Made by a program: the position numbers and the translations under genes. The notes under the pieces are model-generated. The model saw nothing but the letters and a program-made list of their open reading frames with translations, made no database searches and was not told the DNA's origin. Shown in pieces: positions 10,703 to 20,107 of a stretch of DNA of 64,000 nt (the stretch's first letter is position 1; every line of letters starts with the position of its first letter). The stretch comes from Novakomyces olei (taxonomy: Eukaryota > Ascomycota > Novakomycetes > Novakomycetales > Novakomycetaceae), in NCBI GenBank assembly GCA_016906335.1, contig JADEYG010000004.1, positions 1,153,001 through 1,217,000 of the forward strand, written 5' to 3'.

Positions 10703-12203
10703 TTTTGAAATAAGAATTACCCATTTGTGCATCAATGACTAGTTTTATTTAATTCGCGTTTGCGGCTGTAGATAGATTGTCTAGAAATTTAATTCCTATC
10801 CCATTTTTTCTATTTTCTATTTTTAATTTTAAATTTATATTTTTACACCTTTAAAGCCGTCCTCGTTAGCGGTAACAATAATAAAAACGTAAAAAGACAA
10901 ATGCATCCATTCTGCCTCAAATACAAATCAATTATAATCTTGTCGTTTTGTCTCCAGCAAAATTCACTGTGAAGATGACTGTTTAATGCATCTCTGTCTG
11001 TTATCTGTCAAGCTTCAGCATACAACTTGACGTAATGAAATTCTGTCTTATCGAGCACAATTTTTACTAGTTAAAACCCTAATCACTAATCCGCAAAAGA
11101 ACCATGTAAGGGTTTTTATTAGTTAATGTATTTATCATATTTATCGGTTCATGTTACGAGATGTAGATACTCCAAAAATAAAGGCTTTACAGCGACGCCT
11201 CAAAGAAAGCATCCAGTCAATGATGCAATGGCTTTGAAATTCAATGCTTCTCTTAGCGATCCAAACTTTAATGTTGAGCCTTATAAATGAAGGGCATATT
11301 GACTGCACAAGTCTTCGGGTAAGGTCATTGTCGATTTGACTATTTGGCGCCCTTATTTGCTTGCTGCTCTTAAGCCAAACTAATCTTTTATAGCCCTTAC
11401 CTTTTGAGCTTTACTGGCCTTTGCACCGTCTCCATGTGCAACCATTCTGCTCGCAAGTTCTATACAGTTTTCAGTTCATATTATGTAATTTATTTAATTC
11501 ATACTAAACTGATCCTAGCAATCATTACCCGAATGTAATGCTGGTTATGCGGACTTAAACAAGATCTAATACACACACGTCGCTCTTCGTTTGTACAACA
11601 AATGGCCACGAGATAAAACTTCAATGTGGCCATTTCAAATAAAATGATAAAACATTGATACGTCCAACGCAAAAACAATTAAACCGTACCGAGACTCTCG
11701 CATTAAACACCATGCGAATGAGTGCAGCGGTTGTGTGTGGAGACAGATTGTGTAATAAATAGCGCAGAACATGCAAGGAATTGATACAAAAACAAATGTG
11801 CACGTAGACGGATCATCGACAACCGGTGTGACCAAAGGAAAATTCCTTCGCCGGATCCCAGAGAACCGACCGATGACTTGTGTAATTGTATCTTTTGGCT
11901 CTTTGCTTTTTCTTTTATAATTTTGTGCTTCATTACATGCCATGATGAGATTCATACCTTTTTGTTTCGAGTCTAGTTTTGTATTTTTAATGCAATGCTG
12001 ACTTTTAGATGCTGACTTTTGATTTTGACTCTAAATTCTTGTTTTAAAAAGAGTATCTTTGAACGGTTTGCTTGCCTTGTACTCTATACATTTCTCACCC
12101 AGAGAGAACCAGAAAAATAAATGAGGAAATGAAGGGGAAAAAGAAGGAAAAGGAAACACAAAAGGAAGGAGAAACAACCAAAATTCAATGCAAGTACCCA
12201 CGC
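10703..12203. other. 1.5-kb convergent intergenic region
   Basis: Lies between the 3' ends of RRP1 and the HMG gene, unusually long for this locus. It holds a possible small minus-strand gene (separate entry) and motifs AAACCCTA near 11064 and GTAAGGG near 11105. The minus frame 11635-11955 is open but shows no family signature. Confidence 0.4.
11161..11445 (-). other. Possible small intron-containing gene, unresolved
   Basis: An ATG at 11445 opens MVAHGDGAKASKAQK and ends exactly at a good donor (GTAAGG). The start resembles small At2g23090/4F5-type zinc-finger proteins, which begin with a GNGAKAQ-like stretch. Downstream pieces (PNSQIDND, SICPSF) could be later exons, but the expected CxxC and His pairs are not clear. 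It may be a diverged gene, a decayed copy or chance. Confidence 0.25.
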
Positions 12204-13871
12204 TTAAATGTATCGCCGCCAAAGATCAGACGAGGGTCCAATTATAAGAGTGGGTACATCGAAAAATTCTTTGTTTGGCTGAACAACTTTGGATGCAGCG
12301 GCCACGGGCTCCTCCTTCTGAGCCTTTCGAGACGACTTTGGCTGGCGCTTGGCCCCGCCCGGTGCCTTGCACGACCCAGAAACAGGCTTAAAAGACTCCA
12401 TTTGGCCTGAGCCGCCTGGCCCTTTAACCAATCCATGTTTATTGTACATTTGATGGTTGCTGTAATGTTCATGGGACGCGTTTGCTCTTCCAGTTGTGCC
12501 ATCCATGCGTGTGTTCTCGTTTGCGTAGAGTACGGGTTCGTCCGGGTGAGAATAGTCCGACGAGGCCGTTGGTGCGGTACTAAAAGCGTAATACTGAGCG
12601 CAATTGGCCTCTGCAGGATTTGGGAAAAAGAAGGAACCGAGTCCCGGAGTTGGTGCGTAGGGAGAGCAGGATCCCTCGCTGATACCGGAGGAAGTGGTAA
12701 GATCACTTTCTGAGATTGGAGTCCAAAAAATATTGTGATTGTTTGCTGTCGAGCCAAAACCGAGTGGCGTGTTTTGCCCATTTTGCGGCAAATTGGCATT
12801 TTCAGTGAAATAAGCATCAACTGCGTCAATCTCGTGCGCAGAAATTTCACAGGTGGCGAAATCGAAAGCTTGCACGTTATATTCTGCACCCATTTCTTGT
12901 GCCTTTTCATCTTGATCGGCTATTGATGCAAGTGTCGGTGCTGCTATAGACGGAGGAGCCTCGATCGAGGACAGAAATGGAGAAGTAATAGAACTGCTCT
13001 CGTCGTGTAAGAAACTCGGATCCAAACGAGCAGAGTAATCATCAATCCCCGTCTGACTGATGCTACTGCCAGGATTATCGCTCTCCGCGTTTGCACTAGA
13101 ATCAGGATCTGGGAATAAAACGGCCTGAGGCAGATGTTTTCCTTTACAAGAGTCGGCAAAGATGCAAGGGTTTGCGGGGAAAGAAAAGCCGTCTGTAAAC
13201 GACGACGAAGAAATTTCAGAAAACGAGTCCTCCAGCGGCTCTTGGAAAATAGACTGGTTCAAAGTCTCTACCCAAGATTCCAAGTCGTCCATGCTCCACG
13301 ACTGGCTACAAGACATGTCGCCTGTGACTTGTGAGGGCGGCCAAGTATTCGAACAAGAGCCTTGATTAGCAGCCGCAGCAGCTGCTGCTGCTTCTTCCAT
13401 TTCTTGTTTTAACTTGTCCACTGCTTTGGCATTCTTTCTCATTTTTCGAGCCTTGGCTCGTTCTGCTTTGGCATTAGTAGCGACTGGAGCCGTTGCAGCA
13501 CCCGCACGTCTGTCGTGACCATTAACCTGTTTTTTAAACCGCGTCGCTTCAGCCAATGCTAAACGCGTATAGATCTGTTTTACAACGGCAGTTTCATTCC
13601 TCCATAGCTCACCGACGTGCCGGCTCAAGTCAAGGACCGACATTGACCGAATCTTGGAAGAGTCGTCGCCCGATTGTTCCTGCTCTTGAGCGAGAAGCGT
13701 AAGCCGCTGAATTTGGTCACGGCGATAAAGCATGAACGAGTTTAGTGGCCTTTTAACGTCTTCGTTTGCTTCATTTTTAGGTTCCTTTGAACAATCTTTT
13801 TGGCTCAGAGACTCGGTGCTTTCCCCATGTCGAGGCGATTGGGGCCGTCCACGGCGCCTTGTCGCTGTCAT
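12204..13871 (-). CDS. Ste11/Prf1-like HMG-box transcription factor
   Basis: A single exon of 555 residues. The HMG (MATA_HMG) box spans about residues 39-115: VKRPLNSFMLYRRDQ for helix 1, and LSRHVGELWRNE with VKQIYTRLALAE for helices 2-3. VKRPLNSFMLYRRD is typical of Ste11 of fission yeast and Prf1-type regulators, which switch on mating and meiotic genes by binding AACAAAG. The link between helices 1 and 2 is about 15 residues longer than in Ste11 and is Gln/Ser-rich. A basic Ala/Lys region follows (ERAKARKMRKNAKAVDKLKQ, poly-Ala). The rest is Ser/Thr/Asn/Pro-rich and probably activating. No mating-type flanking genes (SLA2, APN2) are nearby, so a MAT locus is unlikely. Confidence 0.8.
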   Translation of the reverse strand: MTATRRRGRPQSPRHGESTESLSQKDCSKEPKNEANEDVKRPLNSFMLYRRDQIQRLTLLAQEQEQSGDDSSKIRSMSVLDLSRHVGELWRNETAVVKQIYTRLALAEATRFKKQVNGHDRRAGAATAPVATNAKAERAKARKMRKNAKAVDKLKQEMEEAAAAAAAANQGSCSNTWPPSQVTGDMSCSQSWSMDDLESWVETLNQSIFQEPLEDSFSEISSSSFTDGFSFPANPCIFADSCKGKHLPQAVLFPDPDSSANAESDNPGSSISQTGIDDYSARLDPSFLHDESSSITSPFLSSIEAPPSIAAPTLASIADQDEKAQEMGAEYNVQAFDFATCEISAHEIDAVDAYFTENANLPQNGQNTPLGFGSTANNHNIFWTPISESDLTTSSGISEGSCSPYAPTPGLGSFFFPNPAEANCAQYYAFSTAPTASSDYSHPDEPVLYANENTRMDGTTGRANASHEHYSNHQMYNKHGLVKGPGGSGQMESFKPVSGSCKAPGGAKRQPKSSRKAQKEEPVAAASKVVQPNKEFFDVPTLIIGPSSDLWRRYI

Positions 13872-16260
13872 TGGTCTAGAATTGTTTATTTATTTATTTT
13901 TTTAATTAATTTTATTAGAATTCTTTTATTATTTTATCAGGTTGCGGCGCTGTACCCAACGAGGATCAGACTTGAAAATCTCGACCGAGCCGACAATGCC
14001 GTGGACACGCAATCCAATGAGCCCTGTGCCGACGGTGTAAATAGGAGAGAGACTCTGAATCAGACTGAATCAGGACCAATTACAGATGGGAGAACGTCCA
14101 GTGCTATGTGTAGAGAGTGCCGGTAACATGCGAGTCGCGCAGACAATGAGCGGCAATTATAGAGAGACGGCTCCGCCAGTCGCGCTCGGTTCCACACTCA
14201 CAGTAGAATTGCAATGGATGCTAAAGCCGCGACGACAACGTGAGGCAGACTCGAAAGAGCAAATGCGTCAGTCGTCGAGTGGGGACTTTGACGCTGGCGG
14301 AAGGTACGAATTGGTTTATAAGAGACAAAGTACTCGGAAATAGCGAATAGGCAAGCACGCACAAACAATGAGACGGTTGCGCACCGTACGAATTCGGCGG
14401 CGTGTGTCTACTGCATGTGATTTAACACGTCAATGTTTACGTATGCAGCAAGCATGACTTAATTATGGATAGCCGTTTATCGAGATAACAGACACGCTTG
14501 TCACTAAAGACCCAAGAGAAGCGAAAAGGGTAAAACTGCGGTTCCAGTTTTCAGGCAGGGTGTGAAACAAAGTGCAAAAACAAAATTCATTTGAGCGCTT
14601 GAGTAATCTCGCACAACGCCTAGGGCTAAGGCCCGCGCTGGATCTCGTATGGCAGCCAAAATTATGGTAGATAATGCTTTTAATTCGGTTCTTGGGTCCG
14701 GTTTTTAGAGACTAACCTGTCGGCCTTTGATCAGGCTTTCGTGCACTATTCCAGCATATGCTGCCTTTCCTCAGCGCTGCTCAAATCCGTCTCGCTCGCG
14801 CTTAATAGTCAACAAGTCCCAATGCGATAACCCATATCTGGCATTGTTCCGTAGAATCGTTCGCTCGGTGGGTCGGCAACGCTGAAACGGGACTGATAGC
14901 GAGCCAAATGTTTAGGTTTTCGTCCCGGAAAGGAAAGGCCTAGGCAACGCTCGTATTAGTCACGTGCAACGGAGGTCTCAGCCAATCACAGGATAGTGTG
15001 ATATGAAAACGGAATTGCCCTGCACCAATTATACATGTTTAAAATTAGTACATGTCCCAAAAAACCGTATTGGGCCACAAGGTGTGTGACTTTGAAGACT
15101 GATGTTTAGCGGATGTGTATATAAGAAGAGGTGGCAAATCTGTCCCGTCCAGCCGATAGAACATATGGTTTACACCGCGAATAGGCTGCGAAGCGATCCT
15201 GTTGTCATTATCTATCTGCGGGTAAACATAGTGTCTAGCAAAGCGGTACAAGGTGCTGTTAATTTTCAAGTGATACTATGGACAAGCACATTCAGGGAAA
15301 CAGCTCTAACGGAACCGTGCAGAGATTTTGGTGTAGGAGAATAGTAATAATACGTTACAAATAAGATATGGTAGTAGAGAGAATAGCATGTTGATAATAG
15401 GCGCCCATAGGCAACTTGCGGATCCAGTGTACATCTAGATCCCGTTGGGCTTTGTAGCGTTATCGAATTGTGGTGTAATGCACGATTTGACCGTGGGTTG
15501 AGAAGAGTGTATACACAAAATTGACAAGCTTATCAGTTGCTGCGCTAAACAGAACATGAATAGCCATTCATACTAAACTAAACCGTTTACGCTACACCTT
15601 GGCGGTGTCATAGACTCCGCGAGCTGGCACTCGGTAAAACATGCCCGAAGGTCTCGTAGATGCAATGCGACGCGGTACGGCGGGCGTGATATTTTTATAT
15701 AGCATACTATTAAACCACCAAATTTACGTCAGTTTGTCGGGCGCAAGTAGAAAAGTAATTTGCAACAATTAGCTGGTACGTATGTCTGCCAACACTAAAT
15801 TCGCGCTCTAGTGGCGTTTTGTGTTTGCATCTCATCTTGTGCTGGTTGGGGAGAATATAAAGCAATGTCTAATAAGGACAGGCCTCGCGTAGTACATAAT
15901 CTACAGCATGGCCAGGTTTTGTAAACTTTAGTTTTCTAATTGGAATACATGATCGTGCCGCGCTAAAGCAGTTTGTTTATAAATACTCATTCAAGCACTT
16001 GACGAATGCATCCTCAGTCTTTTCGACGACGAATGGGTTCGGTTTCGCGTGTTGAAGGCGAAGCGATTAGAAGTTGCGAGTTGTGCCTAGCGCCTGCAAA
16101 CATATCGGGGACATTGTATGAAGGCGAATTTATTCGCAGTCAACAGCAACGTTACTGGTTCATTAATTATCTGTTTTCCATACAATAAGCAACGCAAGTT
16201 TCGCCAAAGTAATTCACAAGCCATATATGAGCGTTACCACAATAATAGCGAGCTCCAAAC
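13872..16260. promoter_or_regulatory. 2.4-kb divergent region between the HMG gene and CDD1
   Basis: The longest gene-free stretch in the window. It holds HMG-type sites (AAACAAAG at 14565-14572, ACAAAG at 14325-14330), a CACGTG box near 14962 and a CCAAT box near 14980. Two weak minus frames (around 15045-15269 and 15600-15700) look protein-like but match no family. A very long leader is known for fission yeast ste11, so much of this may be leader and promoter of the HMG gene. Confidence 0.4.
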
Positions 16261-16805
16261 ATGGATCAGGCAACGATTGAGGAGCTGGTGCAGGAGTCAT
16301 TGAAAGCCCGCGAAGGCGCTTATGTACGATATAGCAATTTTCGTGTTGGCTCAGCAATGCTTTTTAGACGGGGCCAGGCAAATGCTGATGCTTTAGCGCC
16401 AACGAAAATATACACAGGTTCTAATATTGAAAACGCAAGTCTCGGTGCTACTATTTGTGCTGAGCGAACAAACATCGTGAAAGCTGCTTCCGAGTGTTAT
16501 CGTACAATCCTGGCAATTGCAGTTGCTTCGTAAATATAATATTGTTTATTTATTTTCTTATTTGTTTATTTATTATTTATTCTTACGCCGGCTAGGGACA
16601 TCACCCCGGCAGCCTCGCCGTGTGGCATCTGCCGCCAGTTTATTCGAGAGTTTGCTGACGATCGGGTGCCTGTGTACCTTGTTACACCCGACGGAAAATG
16701 GGAAACTACGAGTACGGGAACAGTATGTCTAGCAAAGGCTGGTACGATTACTAACTGCAACAGTTATTGCCACGTAGTTTCGGACCTGACCAGCTGTGCC
16801 CGTAG
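16261..16805 (+). CDS. cdd1: Cytidine deaminase
   Basis: Three exons (16261-16529, 16596-16722, 16764-16805) give 145 residues, the usual size of the tetrameric enzyme. It deaminates cytidine and deoxycytidine to uridines in pyrimidine salvage. Motifs are YSNFRVGSA, the substrate strand TGSNIENASLGATICAERT with catalytic Cys-Ala-Glu, and the zinc motif SPCGICRQFIREF formed right after the first intron. The C-terminal LLPRSFGPDQLCP comes from a 42-nt last exon. Both introns end with a branch site close to the AG (CTAACTGCAACAG for the second). Confidence 0.95.
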
Positions 16806-17738
16806 GTTGTGGTGTACGTTTGCGACGGGCGCAACGAGTTGCTGGAACTGAAGTTTGGCACAATTAGTAGATGGAAACTGGGTCTGAAACTCTATGCATT
16901 TTTATTTATAAATGCAGTCTACAATTGTTTTCGACTATTATTCTACTTACTATCGTGTCATGGTTCCTTGTACATAATTGTCGTGGCTTTACATAGGTAC
17001 TTTATACCGTTGCGGTCTTGACTATGTCGACGAGATCGGGCTGCTGTTGGTGTCTAATATTATATAGGGTACTCTCTACATGAATGCATGTAAAGAGATA
17101 GTGTCATTGGAAATTGAGTCAGGATCTCTGGCCGTCCAAAAGCAACCGTCTTTGCACTTTTGCCGGGTCATTTTCTAATTTGTAATAAGTTTGCATTATT
17201 AGTACACTAAAATGAATCGGTACAATGACAGTTGTGTGGAAAACTGAAATAGATCAGTTGGCAGATAAGCGCCTGCGCATCGATTGTGTATGGTGTTCAG
17301 CATTGAATTGAATAATACTCAACTCAGTTACCATGAGCGTCTTTTGCCAATATTATACCATCCCTTTTTACTCATATCATTTTAGTCTCGTTTCCCATAA
17401 TAGTCGTAATTAGTTTATAACGCTGTGAGGCCGCACAGAGTTCGAGGCTATTTATATCGCCAAGGGCATTAAAACGTCGGCTCGCTGCTGCAATCGTAGC
17501 GGCTTCTATTCGAAAGCAGGGCGTAGCAACAAGGACGGGCCTTTTGCTCGCTACGCGCTCAAGCACAAGGTGCTCTTCCATGGAAAAATCGCTGTATACT
17601 ATGATAGTGATAGCATCGCGAGCTGAGCCCGAGACTATTTATAGAATTAGGGAATGGCTAAGTAGTATGAATTAAATCTTTACTGCAAAAAAAAAAAAAC
17701 TAACTCCAGAATTTTACTATAATATCCTAAAAATTCTG
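16806..17738. other. Intergenic CDD1 / membrane-protein gene
   Basis: Both neighbours end here. A near-perfect hairpin lies at about 17073-17101 (ACATG / CATGT core with a CTCT/AGAG stem). A 69-codon minus frame at 17372-17581 (starting MEEHLVLERVASKRPVLV) is richer in GC than its surroundings but matches nothing I know. Confidence 0.4.
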
Positions 17739-18772
17739 TCAACTTGACTGAGCGGTGATTCTCGGAGAGTGACGTGGACTTGGTATCTCTGATAAGCAAT
17801 GGCCGTTGCTTCCAACCACAAATCCTGATCCCGTTTTGGGTAACTCTTGAGACTCCCCCGTGCCCAAAGGAGAGCTTTCAGTCTCAACAGCATTGCGTAT
17901 TGGTAGGCCTTGACTTAAACGAGTATCAATTTCTGCTTCTCGTGCAAGTCTCTCCACACAATAGGCCTTAAAAAGTAAAATGTATTTGGATGACAACCCA
18001 CCCAAGCCGATGAAAAACGCACTTAAAACGTTGTTGAAGCCGATAAAAAACGCGCTTAAAACGTTGTTGAAGCCGATGAAAAACGCGCTTAAAACGTTGT
18101 TGAAGCCGATGAAAAACTCATTCAGACTGTCAAGAAGCCCATTGCACGCAACAGCAATAATAGTGTTGTTAAACGACGAAGCCATCGTATGCTTTCCTGT
18201 CGCTGAAAGATATAGAATATTTGTATAGATTGAAGCGCACGAGAATGACCCTCCCAAATCCAAATGCTGGCTGCGTCCCATGGTCGACGCGATCGCCCCC
18301 GTCGCCAGCCCTCCAAACGTAGAAGCCCCGACCGCTTGGAGGATCCTCGATGAGGGTATTTGCTCGTGAAGCACAAAACATGTAATTGCCGAAAAGAATA
18401 TCGCTATACAGTACCGAATGGATATCAACGCCACATTTTCCCTGTATACTGCTCCCAGAGCTAAGTCTGACGAAAGCAAAACGAAAGAGGTAACAAGTAT
18501 CGGGATTATGACCTTGTTTCTTAAGCCTTCTGAGAAGTTAGTAAGAGTCTGGAAAACTAAGGGCAGGTGCTTACGCGGCCGTGTGCGTTCGTGGTCCCTG
18601 ATTTCTGGCTCTGCCCTTGTGCAACCTTTGGGTGTTAGTATGCATCAATAAATGTATTCGTACCTTCCTCAAAGCCGTGCGACCGATAGTCTGGCGGAAA
18701 TAGTGATTTGGCCTCATCGTTCTCCAAATCGGGACTTGAGCTCCTTTCCACTGCTATCCAAAGAGGCCTCAT
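17739..18772 (-). CDS. Unknown multi-pass membrane protein with internal 11-residue repeats
   Basis: Three exons (18772-18664, 18625-18575, 18529-17739) join in frame to 316 residues. I do not recognise the family. The first ~60 residues are hydrophilic and acidic. Several hydrophobic segments follow (VIIPILVTSFVLLSSDLAL, ISIRYCIAIFFSAITCFV, a Gly/Ala-rich segment, NTIIAVACNGLLDSL), then about three copies of NNVLSAFFIGF encoded by an almost identical 33-bp tandem repeat. The tail of ~70 residues is hydrophilic and Ser/Gly/Pro-rich, probably cytosolic. The repeated segment would lengthen one membrane helix or hairpin. The start is the first ATG of exon 1, and the junctions have good signals (GTACGA, GTAAGC, TCTCAG). 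Confidence 0.65.
18004..18118. repeat. 33-bp tandem repeat inside the membrane-protein gene
   Basis: Three full units and a partial one, nearly identical, in frame in the minus-strand coding sequence (11 codons each). Confidence 0.9.
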
Positions 18773-19260
18773 AATTATAGCCCTAATGTTCTATGATCGT
18801 GATGTTCCACGCTCAAAAAACAGATTTGCATGTGACATTTATCCCACGTGACCCAGCACGTGACCTGGCTATTATTTCTAGCCTTTTTCCGCCGCAATGT
18901 TGGCCGATCAACATATAGCCATTACAGTATTAAATCGTAGAAAGTCCTATCGGAGCCTTCATATTAGGCATTATATCCGTAATATTGAGCTGTTGGCGGC
19001 TGATCAAGACAACTTGGATAAAAAGACGAGACTGTCTTGTAAACCGTACTAAACCCTACACACGTAGCAAAGCTTACAGCATCTATGAAAGAGTAATGTT
19101 CAAACAATGATGTTTATATTCCAAGGCTCATATCAACAAGCACAAATAATAATCTTGAAAACCCTAGTGTAGTATTTATTACGTATGCGTACATCGACAG
19201 CCATGAATAACAAATTATAATAAATCAAAATAAAATAAAATAAAATAAAATACAAAAAAA
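18773..19260. promoter_or_regulatory. Divergent spacer holding the left inverted-repeat copy
   Basis: Separates the membrane-protein gene (-) from the NDUFAF2-like gene (+). A CACGTG lies near 18845 and another near 18858. Most of the right half is the inverted repeat. Confidence 0.5.
18977..19232 (+). repeat. Inverted repeat, left copy
   Basis: About 256 bp, matching the reverse complement of 21752-21994 at roughly 93 percent by eye. The shared blocks start at CCGTAAT and run through GAGCTGTTGGCGGCTGATC and GTATTTATTACGTATGCG to ATAATAAATCAAAATA. The left copy has an extra TAAACCCTAC (19050-19059). An (AAAAT)n tract follows at its inner edge, mirrored at the right copy. Confidence 0.92.
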
Positions 19261-19806
19261 ATGCCAAACATGAAGGCTAGCAGTACGTGGCAGCGTCTAC
19301 TGCTGCAGTGGAAAATGCTACGGTTGCCATGGCGACGCCGGCGTCTGGCGGGCACAGATATGCTGGGCAACTTGTACTGGGAGATATATAACGCAGCTGC
19401 GCCAAACAGGCCGAGGAGGATGGTGGAAACGCAGGAGAAGACGCTTATGGCTGGGATGGGCCTGCACCCAGAGTGGGCTGCCTGGCTTCGGTTCCGGAGG
19501 CAGCAGCCGCCCACTTTAGGCGAACTGGTAGCGGACGAACGGAGGCAGCAAGCGATTCGGCTTAATGCTCGGCTTATTGATGAAAAATGGGCAAAGGCCG
19601 CTCAAATAGAAGCAGCAGAGACCGAGGAACTGAGCCGTCGAGCAGAGCAGAAACAACCTGAGCGGGATCCTAACTCTGCGGTGACAAAAGACGCGGATCA
19701 AAATGTGCATGTAAACGATGACTTACCGCGTCAAGTCGATCCATGGGCGGCACGGAAGGACGAGCAGGGGGTACAGGGATGGCAGCCTCGTGTAGGCCGT
19801 CGCTAG
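19261..19806 (+). CDS. NDUFAF2/mimitin-like complex I assembly factor
   Basis: A single exon of 181 residues. The block GTDMLGNLYWEIYN, then RPRRMVE, HPEWAAWLRFRRQQPPTLGE and LVADERRQQ is the B17.2-like (NDUFAF2) pattern of the chaperone that binds late complex I intermediates in mitochondria. The N-terminus is basic and Trp/Leu-rich, fitting import. The tail after residue ~115 is charged and poorly conserved. Its presence implies the organism keeps proton-pumping complex I. The ATG lies directly after the AAAAT tract bordering the left inverted repeat, so the leader is very short or lies within the repeat. Confidence 0.85.
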   Translation: MPNMKASSTWQRLLLQWKMLRLPWRRRRLAGTDMLGNLYWEIYNAAAPNRPRRMVETQEKTLMAGMGLHPEWAAWLRFRRQQPPTLGELVADERRQQAIRLNARLIDEKWAKAAQIEAAETEELSRRAEQKQPERDPNSAVTKDADQNVHVNDDLPRQVDPWAARKDEQGVQGWQPRVGRR

Positions 19807-20107
19807 GTCACGGTTTGAGAGGAAAATATGATGCATTCCTTACACGCTCTTGGCAAAATATGATTGTACTATATTTTAAGGTGGCGTCGGCATCTATGTG
19901 TGTTTCTAGACAGGTTTTGCTTGTACAACAAAAGGTTATAAACGAAAAGAATAATGTAGAAGGACATTAGTAATGTATACTGTGCAGGCATAGCGCAAAA
20001 AACAAACTCATACACGTCACGACGTGTTTATTCATATACTGGTCCGCAAAGAAGCGTTCAACGCCAAACATTTTGTCTGGTTGGCGTCGGAAAACTTTGA
20101 TCGTTAG

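Noticed and set aside
12204-16260. Mating-type locus (MAT1-2-1 HMG gene)
   Set aside because: The box is of Ste11 type and no MAT flanking genes are present; neighbours are RRP1 and CDD1.
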